From Anaeroglomus sp964630775 (GTDB taxonomy: Bacteria; Planctomycetota; Phycisphaerae; Sedimentisphaerales; Anaerohalosphaeraceae): 64,000 bases of DNA. This document shows positions 41,505 through 50,560 of the stretch, one piece after another (position 1 is the stretch's first letter; every line of letters begins with the position of its first letter). The position numbers and the translations under genes were made by a program. The DNA lies in assembly GCA_964630775.1 (NCBI GenBank), contig CAZVYY010000011.1, positions 45,589-109,588 of the forward strand, given 5' to 3'. Below the pieces are notes generated by a model. That model did not search any database. It saw only the letters and a list, made by a program, of their open reading frames with translations, and was not told where the DNA came from.

Positions 41505-42545
41505 TTATTTCGCCATCTTCTTGAGCAGGTCAATGGTACGATTGGAATAACCCCATTCGTTGTCATACCAGCTTACCAGCTTGAAGAAATTCTTGTTCAG
41601 TTCAACGGCGGAACCGGCATCGAAGATCGACGAGCGGGCATCATGAATGAAGTCGCTGGATACCACTTCGTCTTCGGTATAGCCAAGAATACCCTTCAGG
41701 TAGGTTTCACTGGCTTTCTTCATGGCAGCCTTGATCTCGGCAAGCGAGGTGTCTTTGACGGTCTTGAAGGTCAGGTCAACCACCGACACAGTCGGAACCG
41801 GAACGCGGAACGCCATACCGGTCAGTTTGCCTTTGACTTCGGGCAATACCAGACCGACGGCCTTGGCGGCACCGGTGGTCGAGGGGATAATATTCTGAGC
41901 CGCAGTTCGGCCGCCTTTCCAGTCCTTCTTGGACGGGCCATCGACGGTCTTCTGGGTGGCGGTATAAGCATGAACCGTGGTCATCAGACCTTCGGCCAGG
42001 CCGAAGCCTTCTTTGAGCAGCACGTGCACGACCGGGGCCAAGCAGTTGGTGGTGCAGGATGCATTGGATACGATATGGTGCTTGGAACCATCATACTTGT
42101 CGTCATTGACGCCCATCACGACGGTGATGTCTTCGCCTTTGGCGGGTGCGGTAATCAGGACTTTCTTGGCGCCGGCATCGATATGGCCTTTGGCCTTTTC
42201 AGCGGCGGTGAACAGGCCGGTGGATTCTATCACCAACTGTACGCCCAGCTTGGCCCACGGCAGTTCAGCCGGGGTCTTGGCGCTGACGACAAGAATATCT
42301 TTGCCGTTGACCACCAGCACATCGTCGGCCTCTTTGTCCGGCGTGGACTTCTTGGAGCTGACGGTACCGTTGAACTTACCCTGGATGGAATCATACTTCA
42401 TCAGGTAAGCCAGGTTGTCGGCCGGAACAATATCACCCACCGCTACCACGTCAAACTGGGTGCCCAGCAATCCCTGCTCGACCAGAGCACGGAAAACAAG
42501 CCGACCGATACGGCCAAAACCGTTAATCGCAATCTTTGTCGCCAT
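41505..42545 (-). CDS. gap: Glyceraldehyde-3-phosphate dehydrogenase
   Basis: 346 residues. NAD-binding INGFGRIGRLVFRAL at the N-terminus and the active-site segment SNASCTTNCLAPVVHVL with the catalytic Cys. GGRTAAQNIIPSTTGAAKAV and MAFRVPVPTVSVVDLTF are family signatures, and the C-terminal SWYDNEWGYSNRTIDLL is intact. AAAGGAGAC precedes the ATG. It heads the gap-pgk-rpe-accD minus-strand series. Confidence 0.97.
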   Translation of the reverse strand: MATKIAINGFGRIGRLVFRALVEQGLLGTQFDVVAVGDIVPADNLAYLMKYDSIQGKFNGTVSSKKSTPDKEADDVLVVNGKDILVVSAKTPAELPWAKLGVQLVIESTGLFTAAEKAKGHIDAGAKKVLITAPAKGEDITVVMGVNDDKYDGSKHHIVSNASCTTNCLAPVVHVLLKEGFGLAEGLMTTVHAYTATQKTVDGPSKKDWKGGRTAAQNIIPSTTGAAKAVGLVLPEVKGKLTGMAFRVPVPTVSVVDLTFKTVKDTSLAEIKAAMKKASETYLKGILGYTEDEVVSSDFIHDARSSIFDAGSAVELNKNFFKLVSWYDNEWGYSNRTIDLLKKMAK

Positions 42546-42790
42546 AAAATGTCTCCTTTAATATAGAGGTTTCAATTTATCAGTATCACCAGACCATCTT
42601 GGTTTGGTTTTATCAGAATCTTGTTCAGTTGTTGCTTTTGCATCAAGGGCGTACTCTCTCCGCCGTTGCAGTGCTCAAAGAGTCCACAATGTAAGGATAA
42701 TCCACCTTCTTGTCAAGAATCTTTCATCGGGGAATAACATAAAATCCAGATATAAAGACAACGCAAGTCTTGTATTTATATGGATAATTG

Positions 42791-42819
42791 TTGACTTTTT
42801 CGGTTTAGTTTCAAATAAT
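42791..42819 (+). promoter_or_regulatory. Candidate sigma70 promoter before the small lipoprotein
   Basis: TTGACT (42791-42796), 17 bp, AATAAT (42814-42819), about 30 bp before the start codon at 42847. The rest of the 300-bp gap between gap and this gene shows nothing else. Confidence 0.5.
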
Positions 42820-42846
42820 TATCCGATAATATGGTAAGGAGTGTCT

Positions 42847-43041
42847 ATGTCGCATATAATTATTTGTCGCACATTTATATATCTGTTATTGCTCACATTG
42901 CTTGCGGCCGGGGGATGCCGCAAAAAGAGTGAGCCTGTACCTTCCGGTGTGAACAGGAGTTTTCTAAAGGATGCGGCCAAAGAACAAAACAGGAGCTGTC
43001 GCCCAAGGCTTTCAGAACCATCCGATCCTCGGATGGCATAG
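42847..43041 (+). CDS. Short lipoprotein, hypothetical
   Basis: 64 residues. ATG at 42847 with AAGGAG five bases upstream and a promoter-like pair before it. The signal peptide (FIYLLLLTLLAAGGC) ends in a lipobox at about residue 24; the mature part is a 40-residue basic, unstructured tail (KKSEPVPSGVNRSFLKDAAK). Size and signals suggest a true small lipoprotein. No function can be assigned. It lies 72 bp before the zinc-ribbon membrane protein. Confidence 0.55.
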   Translation: MSHIIICRTFIYLLLLTLLAAGGCRKKSEPVPSGVNRSFLKDAAKEQNRSCRPRLSEPSDPRMA

Positions 43042-43113
43042 ATATTGTCTATACGCCACATCCCAGACCATACATTTTCGTTTTTTTTTTAGCGTTGCAA
43101 AAGGAGTGTAATC

Positions 43114-44286
43114 ATGATTAAATTTCACTGTCCATCCTGTAACCAAAAGCTCGGTGTTCCTGATGACTACGCCGGCCGCCGCATTCGATGTAATAAATGC
43201 AACGAACCGACGATGGTCCCACAGCCTGTTCCAGCAGAATCCAACTCCGGCGGCATTGAACTTATGAAGCCGCAAATATATCCGCATCAGGCGGATGAAA
43301 ACTCTCCCCTGTCCCTGGCACCGGAATCCGTGCCGGTTGATCCTAATGCTGAAATCCTGCGTCAAGTTTCTCGTCAGCGCAGCAGTGAATCCTCTGTACG
43401 CAAACCCGCATCCGACGGTTCAGACGAGGTCTCTTCTGGACGATTTTTCGCTTCCATACACGGTTTTCGCTCTCGATTTGGATCGTTTCCTCTGGCGCTG
43501 CTGTCGGCAATTCTGTGCAGCGCCGCAGCCATTGCCCTCTGGATGCTGCTGTGCAAAATCACCGGCCTTGAATATGGCCTCGAATGGATGTTCATCCCGG
43601 TTGCCCTTGCAGGCCCCATCGGTTTTTGTATTTTCAGCGAACAGCGAGGGACAGGCATGGGTGTCCTGGCTCTTTTTATTGCCCTGTTTGCCATTATCAT
43701 GGCCAGGCTGTCCTATGCTGCATTCTTTGTCATTCCTGAATGGCGATATGAGGTCGTGGAAGCCAAAGACATTCCGGCAAAATTGGCTCCGATTTACGAA
43801 GTGATGGAACAGATGAACAGGACCCTTCGCAGGCACGGGAGCAGATCGAAGACCGTAGAACCATCTGCCGCGATCGATGCAGCCATTTGCTCACTCATCA
43901 TGGATGACACAATCAAACCTGTAACCGGCCAGATACTTCGCAATGCAATGGTTATTGACGACTCCGAGCCTCTGGACCCAAACAGCCTTGAATTAAAAAG
44001 ATCCGATCCTGATCCTGAACTGGAACAGTCTTTACAGTTAATCTCACAGCGACTCAGGGAGTGGGGTCCAAAACAATGGGCCGGTGCCGCGAATAAATAC
44101 AGCACGCGTTGTATGTTTTTTGAAACTCAATGCCGGTACAAAACCCTGCTTGATCATTACCCAATGGCCCTGGGAACTGCTTGTATTCAGTGTGATGGAT
44201 GTATTTTCTTGTTCCTTCGCGTGGTTTACTGTATCATTGGAATTATCGGGGCATACAAAACCTGTTCCGAAAGTTTTATGGACTAA
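43114..44286 (+). CDS. Zinc-ribbon membrane protein
   Basis: 390 residues. The N-terminal ribbon IKFHCPSCNQKLGVPDDYAG then RRIRCNKC gives two CxxC knuckles, a pattern widespread in planctomycete proteins and shared with the 80-residue protein at 58881. A low-complexity linker (residues 40-115) leads to three membrane helices (LALLSAILCSAAAIALWMLL, WMFIPVALAGPIGFCIF, MGVLALFIALFAIIMARLS). A soluble domain follows, and the chain ends in a fourth hydrophobic stretch (CIFLFLRVVYCIIGIIGAYK). GGAGTG precedes the ATG. Role unknown. Confidence 0.65.
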   Translation: MIKFHCPSCNQKLGVPDDYAGRRIRCNKCNEPTMVPQPVPAESNSGGIELMKPQIYPHQADENSPLSLAPESVPVDPNAEILRQVSRQRSSESSVRKPASDGSDEVSSGRFFASIHGFRSRFGSFPLALLSAILCSAAAIALWMLLCKITGLEYGLEWMFIPVALAGPIGFCIFSEQRGTGMGVLALFIALFAIIMARLSYAAFFVIPEWRYEVVEAKDIPAKLAPIYEVMEQMNRTLRRHGSRSKTVEPSAAIDAAICSLIMDDTIKPVTGQILRNAMVIDDSEPLDPNSLELKRSDPDPELEQSLQLISQRLREWGPKQWAGAANKYSTRCMFFETQCRYKTLLDHYPMALGTACIQCDGCIFLFLRVVYCIIGIIGAYKTCSESFMD

Positions 44287-44320
44287 ATCAACGGCTTAAC
44301 CAGCAACGGAGAATATAACC

Positions 44321-45118
44321 ATGACTAACGGGACTCCTGCGTGGGATTTAAAGTACACCAATTTGGACCGGATTCGGCAGCATCATTACGAAGTCGCCGT
44401 CATCCCCGTCGGGGCGGTCGAAGCCCACAACCGGCATCTGCCCGAAGGCATGGATGTCATCCACACCGAGTACGTCGCACGGGAATCCTGCCGCATGGCG
44501 TGGGACAAATCCCAGTCTGTCATCTGCCTGCCTGCCGTCCCTTTCGGCGTCGATTGCAATCTGCTGGCCTTCCCCCTGACCATCCATGTCTCTCAAAAAA
44601 CTCTCGATGCCTACCTGACGGAAATAATTCAATCCCTGCGCAAGCATGGTATTCGCAAAGTCGTCATCCTCAACGGTCACGGCGGCAACGACTTCAAGCC
44701 GCTGGCTCGCCAGATTCAGTACGAGTTGGATGTGCATTTATTTGTTTGCGACTGGTGGAGGGTCGGCAAAGAGATTCACGACTCCCTGTTCGGCAAAGGC
44801 GATGACCACGGCGGCTGCCTGGAAACTTCGGTGGCAATGGTCATCTGCCCGGAATGCGTGGAATCAGACAAAGCCGGCCCCGGCACGACGACGCCCTTCC
44901 GCTTTGAGGCCCTGCGGCAGGGCTGGATTTACACCAGCCGGGATTTCTCCAAACTCAACGACCATGGTTCCGTCAGCAGCAATGTCGCCCCGGATGCCCA
45001 AAAAGGCAAACAATACCTGTCACTCGTCTGCGGCCGCATCAGCCGTTTTCTGGCCGAACTGGCCGCCAGCCCCATCGACACCGCTTTTCCGCTTCAAGCA
45101 GACCCCAATACTCCCTGA
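44321..45118 (+). CDS. Creatininase-family amidohydrolase
   Basis: 265 residues. Metal-binding segments of the creatininase/FAPy hydrolase family are seen: IPVGAVEAHNRHLPEGMDVI (normally GSxEQHGPHLPxGTD), VVILNGHGGNDFKPLARQI, and DDHGGCLETSVAMVI with the conserved Glu. The Gln-His and Gly-Pro changes at the first site (EAHNRH) are unusual, so substrate may differ from creatinine; many such proteins act on formamidopyrimidines or mycofactocin-like precursors. Its 3' end overlaps the convergent antiporter by 25 bp. Confidence 0.85.
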   Translation: MTNGTPAWDLKYTNLDRIRQHHYEVAVIPVGAVEAHNRHLPEGMDVIHTEYVARESCRMAWDKSQSVICLPAVPFGVDCNLLAFPLTIHVSQKTLDAYLTEIIQSLRKHGIRKVVILNGHGGNDFKPLARQIQYELDVHLFVCDWWRVGKEIHDSLFGKGDDHGGCLETSVAMVICPECVESDKAGPGTTTPFRFEALRQGWIYTSRDFSKLNDHGSVSSNVAPDAQKGKQYLSLVCGRISRFLAELAASPIDTAFPLQADPNTP

Positions 45119-46593
45119 TCCCCAGAGGCCTGTTCTTTGGATATCTGTTCAAACGGTGCAAGCAGAGCCTGACGGACGGCTCCCTCATCTTTGCCATGTG
45201 CCAGCACTGTCACATGATCCCATCCCTGAAGACGGGTAGAACCTTTGGGAGGAATAACTTGCTGCCCGCGGGTAATCATGGTAATCAAAGCTTCCGGCGG
45301 AAGCTGCAAGTCACGAATCATTGCCCCGGGGGCCCCCGGCGGACCGGGCAAATCAACCACCACCAGATCAAGATCGCTTTCGGCCATGGTAATCAGCTCC
45401 AGGTTAAAAAGCGGCTTGGGCTGCGAAGGCGTGGACAGTCCCAGCCGCTTGGCTGCCAATCCCAGAGTCGAACCCTGCACCAGAATAGACAGTAAAACGG
45501 CAAAAAAGACCAGATTGAAAATATCCTGACCAATCGCCATGTCGGCCGCGGCCGGATACGTGGCCAGAACAATCGGGACGGCTCCCCGTAATCCCGCCCA
45601 CATGATAAACAGTTTATTTTTCCAGTTGATTCCCATTCCCAGCGTACCCAGACACACCGCCGCAGGTCTGGCCGTCAGTGTCAATACCAGAAAGAGAACT
45701 ATCCCATCAAGCCACAGGGTTGACCATTGATGCGGATACACCAGCAGCCCCATCAAGGCAAACATCCCGATATTGGCCATCGTGGATAATGCCGATGAAA
45801 AATTGGATACTCCCTGCTTATGAACAAACGAATGATTGCCCATCACATACCCGGCGACAAATACCGCCAGCATACCACTGGCATGAATCAACTCAGTCAG
45901 CCCATAAATTAAAAGAATAATCCCCAAAGACAGCACATAGTAGTGCCCCCGATCCTGCGGACGAAGCCGATTGAAAAGCCATAAAGCCCCCTTTGCCAAC
46001 ATCCAGCCGACCAGAGGGGCTGCCGTAAATTTCCAGAAAAAGGACAGAATCACGACATACCACTGGCTTTGCCCCGAAGTCAGCCCCTGCACGGCCACCA
46101 GCGTCAATAAAATCGCCATCGGGTCATTGGCAGCACTTTCAATTTCCACCGTGGAACTCAATTTTGACGGCAGGGACTGACGGCGAAGAATGGAAAAGGT
46201 CGCCGCCGCATCCGTGGATGAAATAATCACCGCCAGCAGAAACGACTTTTCGAAAGACCAGCCCAAACATTTATAAAGCACCGCAAAAGTCACCGCTGCC
46301 GTTAAAACAACCCCCCACGTTGCCAGCCCCAAAGCCGGCAGTGCAACAGCTTTCATGGTATCCCGCCGGGTGCAAAAACCGCCCTGAAACAGAATAAATA
46401 CCAGGGCAATATTGGCAACCTGATTGGTTAAGTGCATGTCGCCGAAATTCCATAAATTCAGAACATCGCTTCCAAAAATAATCCCGGCCCCCAGCGCAAC
46501 CAGAATTACTGGGACACTCCACCGATCCAGCCATACGGCGGCCAGCACCACCGCGATCAGAAGCATCGGCCCGATGATATAAATGACATCCAT
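45094..46593 (-). CDS. Cation/proton antiporter, CPA1/NhaP type with RCK_C-like domain
   Basis: 499 residues; the ATG at 46593 follows GCAGG. About twelve membrane helices, with the exchanger signatures ANIALVFILFQGGFCTRRD, LAVIISSTDAAATFSILR, VEIESAANDPMAILLTLVAV (the Asp-containing ion site ND) and FIMWAGLRGAVPIVLATYPA. The C-terminal about 90 residues (LDLVVVDLPGPPGAPGAMIR, GWDHVTVLAHGKDEGAVRQA) form a TrkA-C/RCK_C-like regulatory domain. This layout fits K+/H+ antiporters (NhaP2/CvrA). It is convergent with, and overlaps, the creatininase gene. Confidence 0.9.
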   Translation of the reverse strand: MDVIYIIGPMLLIAVVLAAVWLDRWSVPVILVALGAGIIFGSDVLNLWNFGDMHLTNQVANIALVFILFQGGFCTRRDTMKAVALPALGLATWGVVLTAAVTFAVLYKCLGWSFEKSFLLAVIISSTDAAATFSILRRQSLPSKLSSTVEIESAANDPMAILLTLVAVQGLTSGQSQWYVVILSFFWKFTAAPLVGWMLAKGALWLFNRLRPQDRGHYYVLSLGIILLIYGLTELIHASGMLAVFVAGYVMGNHSFVHKQGVSNFSSALSTMANIGMFALMGLLVYPHQWSTLWLDGIVLFLVLTLTARPAAVCLGTLGMGINWKNKLFIMWAGLRGAVPIVLATYPAAADMAIGQDIFNLVFFAVLLSILVQGSTLGLAAKRLGLSTPSQPKPLFNLELITMAESDLDLVVVDLPGPPGAPGAMIRDLQLPPEALITMITRGQQVIPPKGSTRLQGWDHVTVLAHGKDEGAVRQALLAPFEQISKEQASGDQGVLGSA

Positions 46594-46774
46594 AAATACC
46601 TGCAATAAAAGACATTGGAGCCGACGGCATCACCTGGAAGCATCGTCGCTCCATAATTGAACATCCTACATGAACAAGCAGCATATTTCAAGCATGGATG
46701 TAAAGTGATGGGTAAGGTGACTGGAAACAGTATCTCATCGTAAAATGCCGGACAACTGAAAACGCACTCTGTTT

Positions 46775-47051
46775 CTATCCCTGCTTCCTGAATATCGGAT
46801 TCAGGGTCGCGGCAAGTTCCTTCAGCCTGCCGACCTGCTGCTCCGTAATCGGTTTGATCTGCGGGGCCAGTTCCATCGCCAGCCTGAAACTCCGAATGTC
46901 CCCGGAGGAATCGCCGACGTCACCGGCTGACTTTTACTTCTTTGGGCATCACCGCAGATTGCGCCAGCAGAGGAAGGCTATCCAGAAAAGCAAGGCCGGG
47001 CAGGCTCGCAGCGGCCAGCGTCGTTTTTTTCAGAAAATCGCGTCGTTTCAT
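46775..47051 (-). pseudogene. Aldo/keto reductase relic with large internal deletion
   Basis: The frame starts MKRRDFLKKTTLAAASLPGL, a twin-arginine (TAT) signal, and runs 43 codons to a TGA. In a shifted frame the next 47 codons read DIRSFRLAMELAPQIKPITE then QQVGRLKELAATLNPIFRKQ before a stop, which matches the C-terminus of secreted TAT-type aldo/keto reductases. The catalytic barrel (about 250 residues) is missing. This is a decayed gene left by an internal deletion. Confidence 0.7.
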
Positions 47052-47110
47052 AATTCAATTTCTTTCGCATTTTCCTACTGATTCTGATTGCATTTCCCGG
47101 TTCGTCGCAG

Positions 47111-47214
47111 CCATTGTGGCTCAAGCCTCTGTGCTTGAGACTAATTCAGCCTCCGCCTTCGGCGGTTTCCATAATTTTGATTGTTGCTCTTTGATTGTTA
47201 ACCTGCTTTTATAC
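47111..47214 (+). repeat. 104-bp intergenic repeat, copy A (copy B at 52045)
   Basis: Nearly identical to 52045-52146. It contains two hairpins, GCTCAAGCCTCTGTGCTTGA and CCGCCTTCGGCGG, then TTTTGATTGTTGCTCTTTGA. It is followed by an ACCCGTTGGGT hairpin. Confidence 0.85.
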
Positions 47215-47224
47215 CCGTTGGGTA

Positions 47225-48070
47225 TTATTTCAGCGGCCAGCCCGCAGGACACGGCTGGAGCCAGTAGAATGCAAGATGAGCCAGATCGTCGATTTCAACC
47301 GTCCCGTCCCCGTCAAAGTCGCCGGGCAAAAACGGCACAACTGCAAGCCAGTCCTCGGCAAAACGGGCAAAATCCTCGAGATCCACCACGCAGGCACGCG
47401 GATCAGGACTGACAGTCACATCGTAAAAGATAAGGTCATCCTGGCTGAAGCCATACCCGCCGATTCTGCCCCCGACAAAGGTATCGTCGGCAATATCAAA
47501 AAGCGGCCCCCCATTCAGGGAGACAACAATATGGCCGGGGCTTAGATCAAAGGTAAAGGTATAGGCTGTATTAAAGGCCCATCCTGCGCCAACCGGCCCG
47601 GCCAGTGTCGATACACCCTGCCCATCCGTCCCGCCCCACAGCCCGTCTCGAGTCCACGACCCATTGATTTTCTTGACCTTGATGCCCCGTTCGGCATGGT
47701 CATCATTGACAACCACCTTATCGCCCCAGTTAAAAGTTTGGGCTGCGGCTTTCCAGTCTAATAGATAAAAATGGTCGGCATCCTGATACCCGAAAACAAT
47801 ACCGACAAAATCGTCATCTCCGGACCCGAGAACCTGCAGGGTCATGCTGAATGTACTGGTCGGGTACAGAATAAAATCACTGACAACCCATCCGGGAGCG
47901 ACCGTTTCACTGGATGCGGCTTCATCCAGGCGAACACTCTGGGCCGTGGGATTGGAAATTGACCATCGACCGTACCGATCCACCTCACTCCAGGCCGTCA
48001 TCTCAACCACCCCCATAACAGTACAGGACAACAATAAAACCGAAATGAAACCACACAGCATTTTATTCAT
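47225..48070 (-). CDS. Secreted thrombospondin-C-like protein with dockerin-like tail
   Basis: 281 residues. Signal peptide residues 1-20 (FISVLLLSCTVMG). The middle part resembles the lectin-like thrombospondin C-terminal fold: DDDFVGIVFGYQDADHFYLL then DWKAA, and FNTAYTFTFDLSPGHIVVSL. The last 60 residues hold two EF-hand-like dockerin segments: VVDLEDFARFAEDWLAVVPF and DFDGDGTVEIDDLAHLAFYW. Exported and probably assembled on the surface by a calcium-dependent interaction; no cohesin is in the window. Confidence 0.75.
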   Translation of the reverse strand: MNKMLCGFISVLLLSCTVMGVVEMTAWSEVDRYGRWSISNPTAQSVRLDEAASSETVAPGWVVSDFILYPTSTFSMTLQVLGSGDDDFVGIVFGYQDADHFYLLDWKAAAQTFNWGDKVVVNDDHAERGIKVKKINGSWTRDGLWGGTDGQGVSTLAGPVGAGWAFNTAYTFTFDLSPGHIVVSLNGGPLFDIADDTFVGGRIGGYGFSQDDLIFYDVTVSPDPRACVVDLEDFARFAEDWLAVVPFLPGDFDGDGTVEIDDLAHLAFYWLQPCPAGWPLK

Positions 48071-48299
48071 AATCTCATCCTCCGAAAGCCGTTACATCTG
48101 ATTTGACACAATCGTATTTTTATTTAGATTAGAAAGGAACGCAGCTAAAATCAACAGATGGCTCTTTCCTCTAACCTTTACTTATACTGAAATCAAAGAC
48201 CAAAGTCAAGCCGCCCAATCCTCCCTTGGATACCATTCCAGACTCGAATACACCCAAATCAGTATTTTTACTGATTAGACAACCACATTACGAAATAAC

Positions 48300-48329
48300 T
48301 TGACAGTCCTTACTGATTTTTTGTACGAT
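48300..48329 (+). promoter_or_regulatory. Candidate promoter for the propeller/dockerin protein
   Basis: TTGACA (48300-48305), 18 bp, TACGAT (48324-48329), about 100 bp before the start codon. The remaining 360-bp divergent spacer shows no gene. Confidence 0.45.
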
Positions 48330-48431
48330 AGAAACGACATTTTTAAAAGGATTCATGCTTTTCACCGCTTCATCTGAATGTCCGCTCAGCAGATATCCGG
48401 AGAAAACAAAACCGCTTTAGGAGGGTAACAC

Positions 48432-50099
48432 ATGAACAGGCTCGTTATGTATGCGCTCACTCTGGCCGTATTATTATCCACCGCATTCGGCTACAGCTAC
48501 AACATCCAGGAATTCACCCTGTCCTCAGACTATGTGGACATGATGAACCTGAAAACCGCAGGCGATTATGTGGTCTATTCCAAAATGGGGATGCAGACGT
48601 ACGGGTACCAGCTTTCCATACGACAGGAATTCCAAATCACCCAGGGAGGCGTCACAATAGAAACCTGGAACCTGAAAATGAACCGTCACTACGTGGTCGG
48701 CGGATCAATGGCTTCCCCCGGATTATACGGCTTCGACCTGGACGCCCGCCAGATGTTTCTGATTAAATCCATGGATATGTTGCCCATGACGATTGCCCTG
48801 GCTGACCGGTACGTCTATTGGGCCGACACCGCCGATCCAATGAATCCTGTGCTTCGGGGTTACGACCTGATTGACAGGCAGGAATTTCTTGTGAGGGAAA
48901 ATTTTATGGATTACATGAGCCTCAAAGCCGCCGGTAATTATGTCATCTGGGCGGAAGATGCATCCATGAAGGCTTATGGGTACGATGCCGAGACCCAGGA
49001 AACATTCTTGATCGCAGAGAATGGCTTTTTTGACTCCATGTCCACGCTCATGAATGACAGATACCTGATTTACAGGGATATGGACAACCTGTATGCCTAT
49101 GATTTACCCAATCACCAGTCATTCATCGTAACCACCGAAGATGTGGATATGATGTCCCTCAACCTCACGTCCCATTTTGTAATCTGGAATGAGATGACCA
49201 TGATGAAGCTGTGGGCTTATGATCTGGATGCAAAGCAGCAGCATCTGATTACATCCTCTCCGACCGATCCCACGCTGCTCGCAAATGACAACTATGTCAT
49301 CTGGAAAGATTCTGCATTCATGACTTTACATAATTTCAGTTTGCAGACCCTGCAGAATCAGGACGTCAATATCCAATCGGATACCATGATGCTTACCCTG
49401 TCCGGAGATTACTTATTCTGGAACCAGTATAATGCTGAAACCATGTTAACGTCCATCGAAGGCTGCGACCTGGCAACAGGACAGCCGTTTACCATTGCTT
49501 CCACGTCATCCGGTGCGGCCTACCCCCCGGCCGCGGTCGGCGATTATGTCATCTGGTCCGATATGGTCGATGCGATGTCGGTCCTGAAAGGAGCACAGAT
49601 ATTCAAACTGCCCAATGATCTCTGTTCCGACGCAGTCAGCATAGTAACGGATGTTCCGTATGAGGGAACAACGCTCGGCTCAACCGGCACAGACCTGTCC
49701 AGTTGCGGCTTCAATGATTCTTACGATGTCTGGAACCGGTATGTCCCCGCCGCCGGCGGCGCCGTCACCCTCTCCACCGACGGCAGTTCCTTTGATACCA
49801 TATTGAGCGTCTATGAAGGCTGCGGCGGAAAGGAACTGGCCTGCAATGATGACTACAGCCTCGAAAATCCGTATTCCCAGATCGTCCTCAATGCCGTCAA
49901 GGGAAAGACCTACCTGATCCGCATCGCCGGCTTTGACGGCCAGCAGGGTGCCTACAAACTGCTGGCAACACGCGGAACCTGTGCCAATCCGCCCCAGAGC
50001 GACACCAACAACGACTGCAAAGTGGACATGCAGGATTTGGCCGTCCTTGCCGCCGAATGGCTCCACTGCGGCAAGAGCAACCCGGCCGATTGCCTGTAA
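48432..50099 (+). CDS. Secreted Met-rich beta-propeller protein with PPC-like and dockerin-like domains
   Basis: 555 residues; ATG after GGAGGG. Signal peptide residues 1-20. Residues about 25-395 contain nine repeats built on a motif like GDYVIW (TAGDYVVYS, NRHYVVGG, ADRYVYWAD, AGNYVIWAED, NDRYLIYRD, TSHFVIWNE, NDNYVIWKDS, SGDYLFWNQ, VGDYVIWSD), as in a TolB/WD-like propeller. Nearly every repeat is preceded by a Met-rich loop (VDMMNLK, NFMDYMSLK, VDMMSLN, SDTMMLT). Then follow a PPC-like domain (FDTILSVYEGCGGKELACND) and a dockerin-like pair (TNNDCKVDMQDLAVLAAEWL). Ligand unknown. Confidence 0.7.
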   Translation: MNRLVMYALTLAVLLSTAFGYSYNIQEFTLSSDYVDMMNLKTAGDYVVYSKMGMQTYGYQLSIRQEFQITQGGVTIETWNLKMNRHYVVGGSMASPGLYGFDLDARQMFLIKSMDMLPMTIALADRYVYWADTADPMNPVLRGYDLIDRQEFLVRENFMDYMSLKAAGNYVIWAEDASMKAYGYDAETQETFLIAENGFFDSMSTLMNDRYLIYRDMDNLYAYDLPNHQSFIVTTEDVDMMSLNLTSHFVIWNEMTMMKLWAYDLDAKQQHLITSSPTDPTLLANDNYVIWKDSAFMTLHNFSLQTLQNQDVNIQSDTMMLTLSGDYLFWNQYNAETMLTSIEGCDLATGQPFTIASTSSGAAYPPAAVGDYVIWSDMVDAMSVLKGAQIFKLPNDLCSDAVSIVTDVPYEGTTLGSTGTDLSSCGFNDSYDVWNRYVPAAGGAVTLSTDGSSFDTILSVYEGCGGKELACNDDYSLENPYSQIVLNAVKGKTYLIRIAGFDGQQGAYKLLATRGTCANPPQSDTNNDCKVDMQDLAVLAAEWLHCGKSNPADCL

Positions 50100-50164
50100 G
50101 CCGACACAACATATCTTTTATATTCCAGCACAACCGTTGAAGTGCTGAACCATCAAATACACAG

Positions 50165-50203
50165 GACCGGCGGGGTCTCCAATCGACCCGCCGGCCTTTT
50201 TTC
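50165..50203 (+). terminator. Rho-independent terminator of the propeller gene
   Basis: ACCGGCGGGGT and ACCCGCCGG form a strong stem with a short loop, followed by six T, 65 bp after the stop codon at 50099. Confidence 0.88.
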
Positions 50204-50282
50204 ATCTCACAGGCCCTTTGTTTTATTTTTTCTCTGATTTTAAAGTTAAATACCCTCGACAGAATCCCCTGCCCTGTTTTTT

Positions 50283-50300
50283 GACCGGATTTACAGGATA
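50283..50300 (+). repeat. Half copy of the GGATTTACAGGATA element
   Basis: GACCGGATTTACAGGATA, the first half of the 27-bp family. The surrounding 460-bp spacer (50100-50560) shows this element, the terminator and a promoter, and no gene. Confidence 0.6.
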
Positions 50301-50452
50301 GATATCCCCTCCCTCCGCAGAATAACAAGTTGCGGAGCCAGGTGGATTATCGGGCTTAACTGAGATGAAAACGAGGGCGACCACACCTTGTAATAGAAAC
50401 GAGTCCGATAACGCTTTATCGCAACAAAATGCGGGCTGGATGGGCTAAGGGC

Positions 50453-50482
50453 TTGCTTTGAAACTGGGTATTTTGGTATAAT
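50453..50482 (+). promoter_or_regulatory. Candidate sigma70 promoter for the GLUG protein
   Basis: TTGCTT (50453-50458), 18 bp, TATAAT (50477-50482), about 80 bp before the start codon at 50561. Confidence 0.55.
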
Positions 50483-50560
50483 AAGGCAATGTTTAATGGG
50501 GAATTTGTCGAAATACACGAATCAGAGGAAGTCGGCTGATACTTAAAAAAGGGATGCGGT

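Noticed and set aside
43114..44286. Possible frameshift near the C-terminus of the zinc-ribbon membrane protein
   Set aside because: The end of the frame shows a plausible membrane helix and a GIIGAYK-like tail, so no frameshift is needed.
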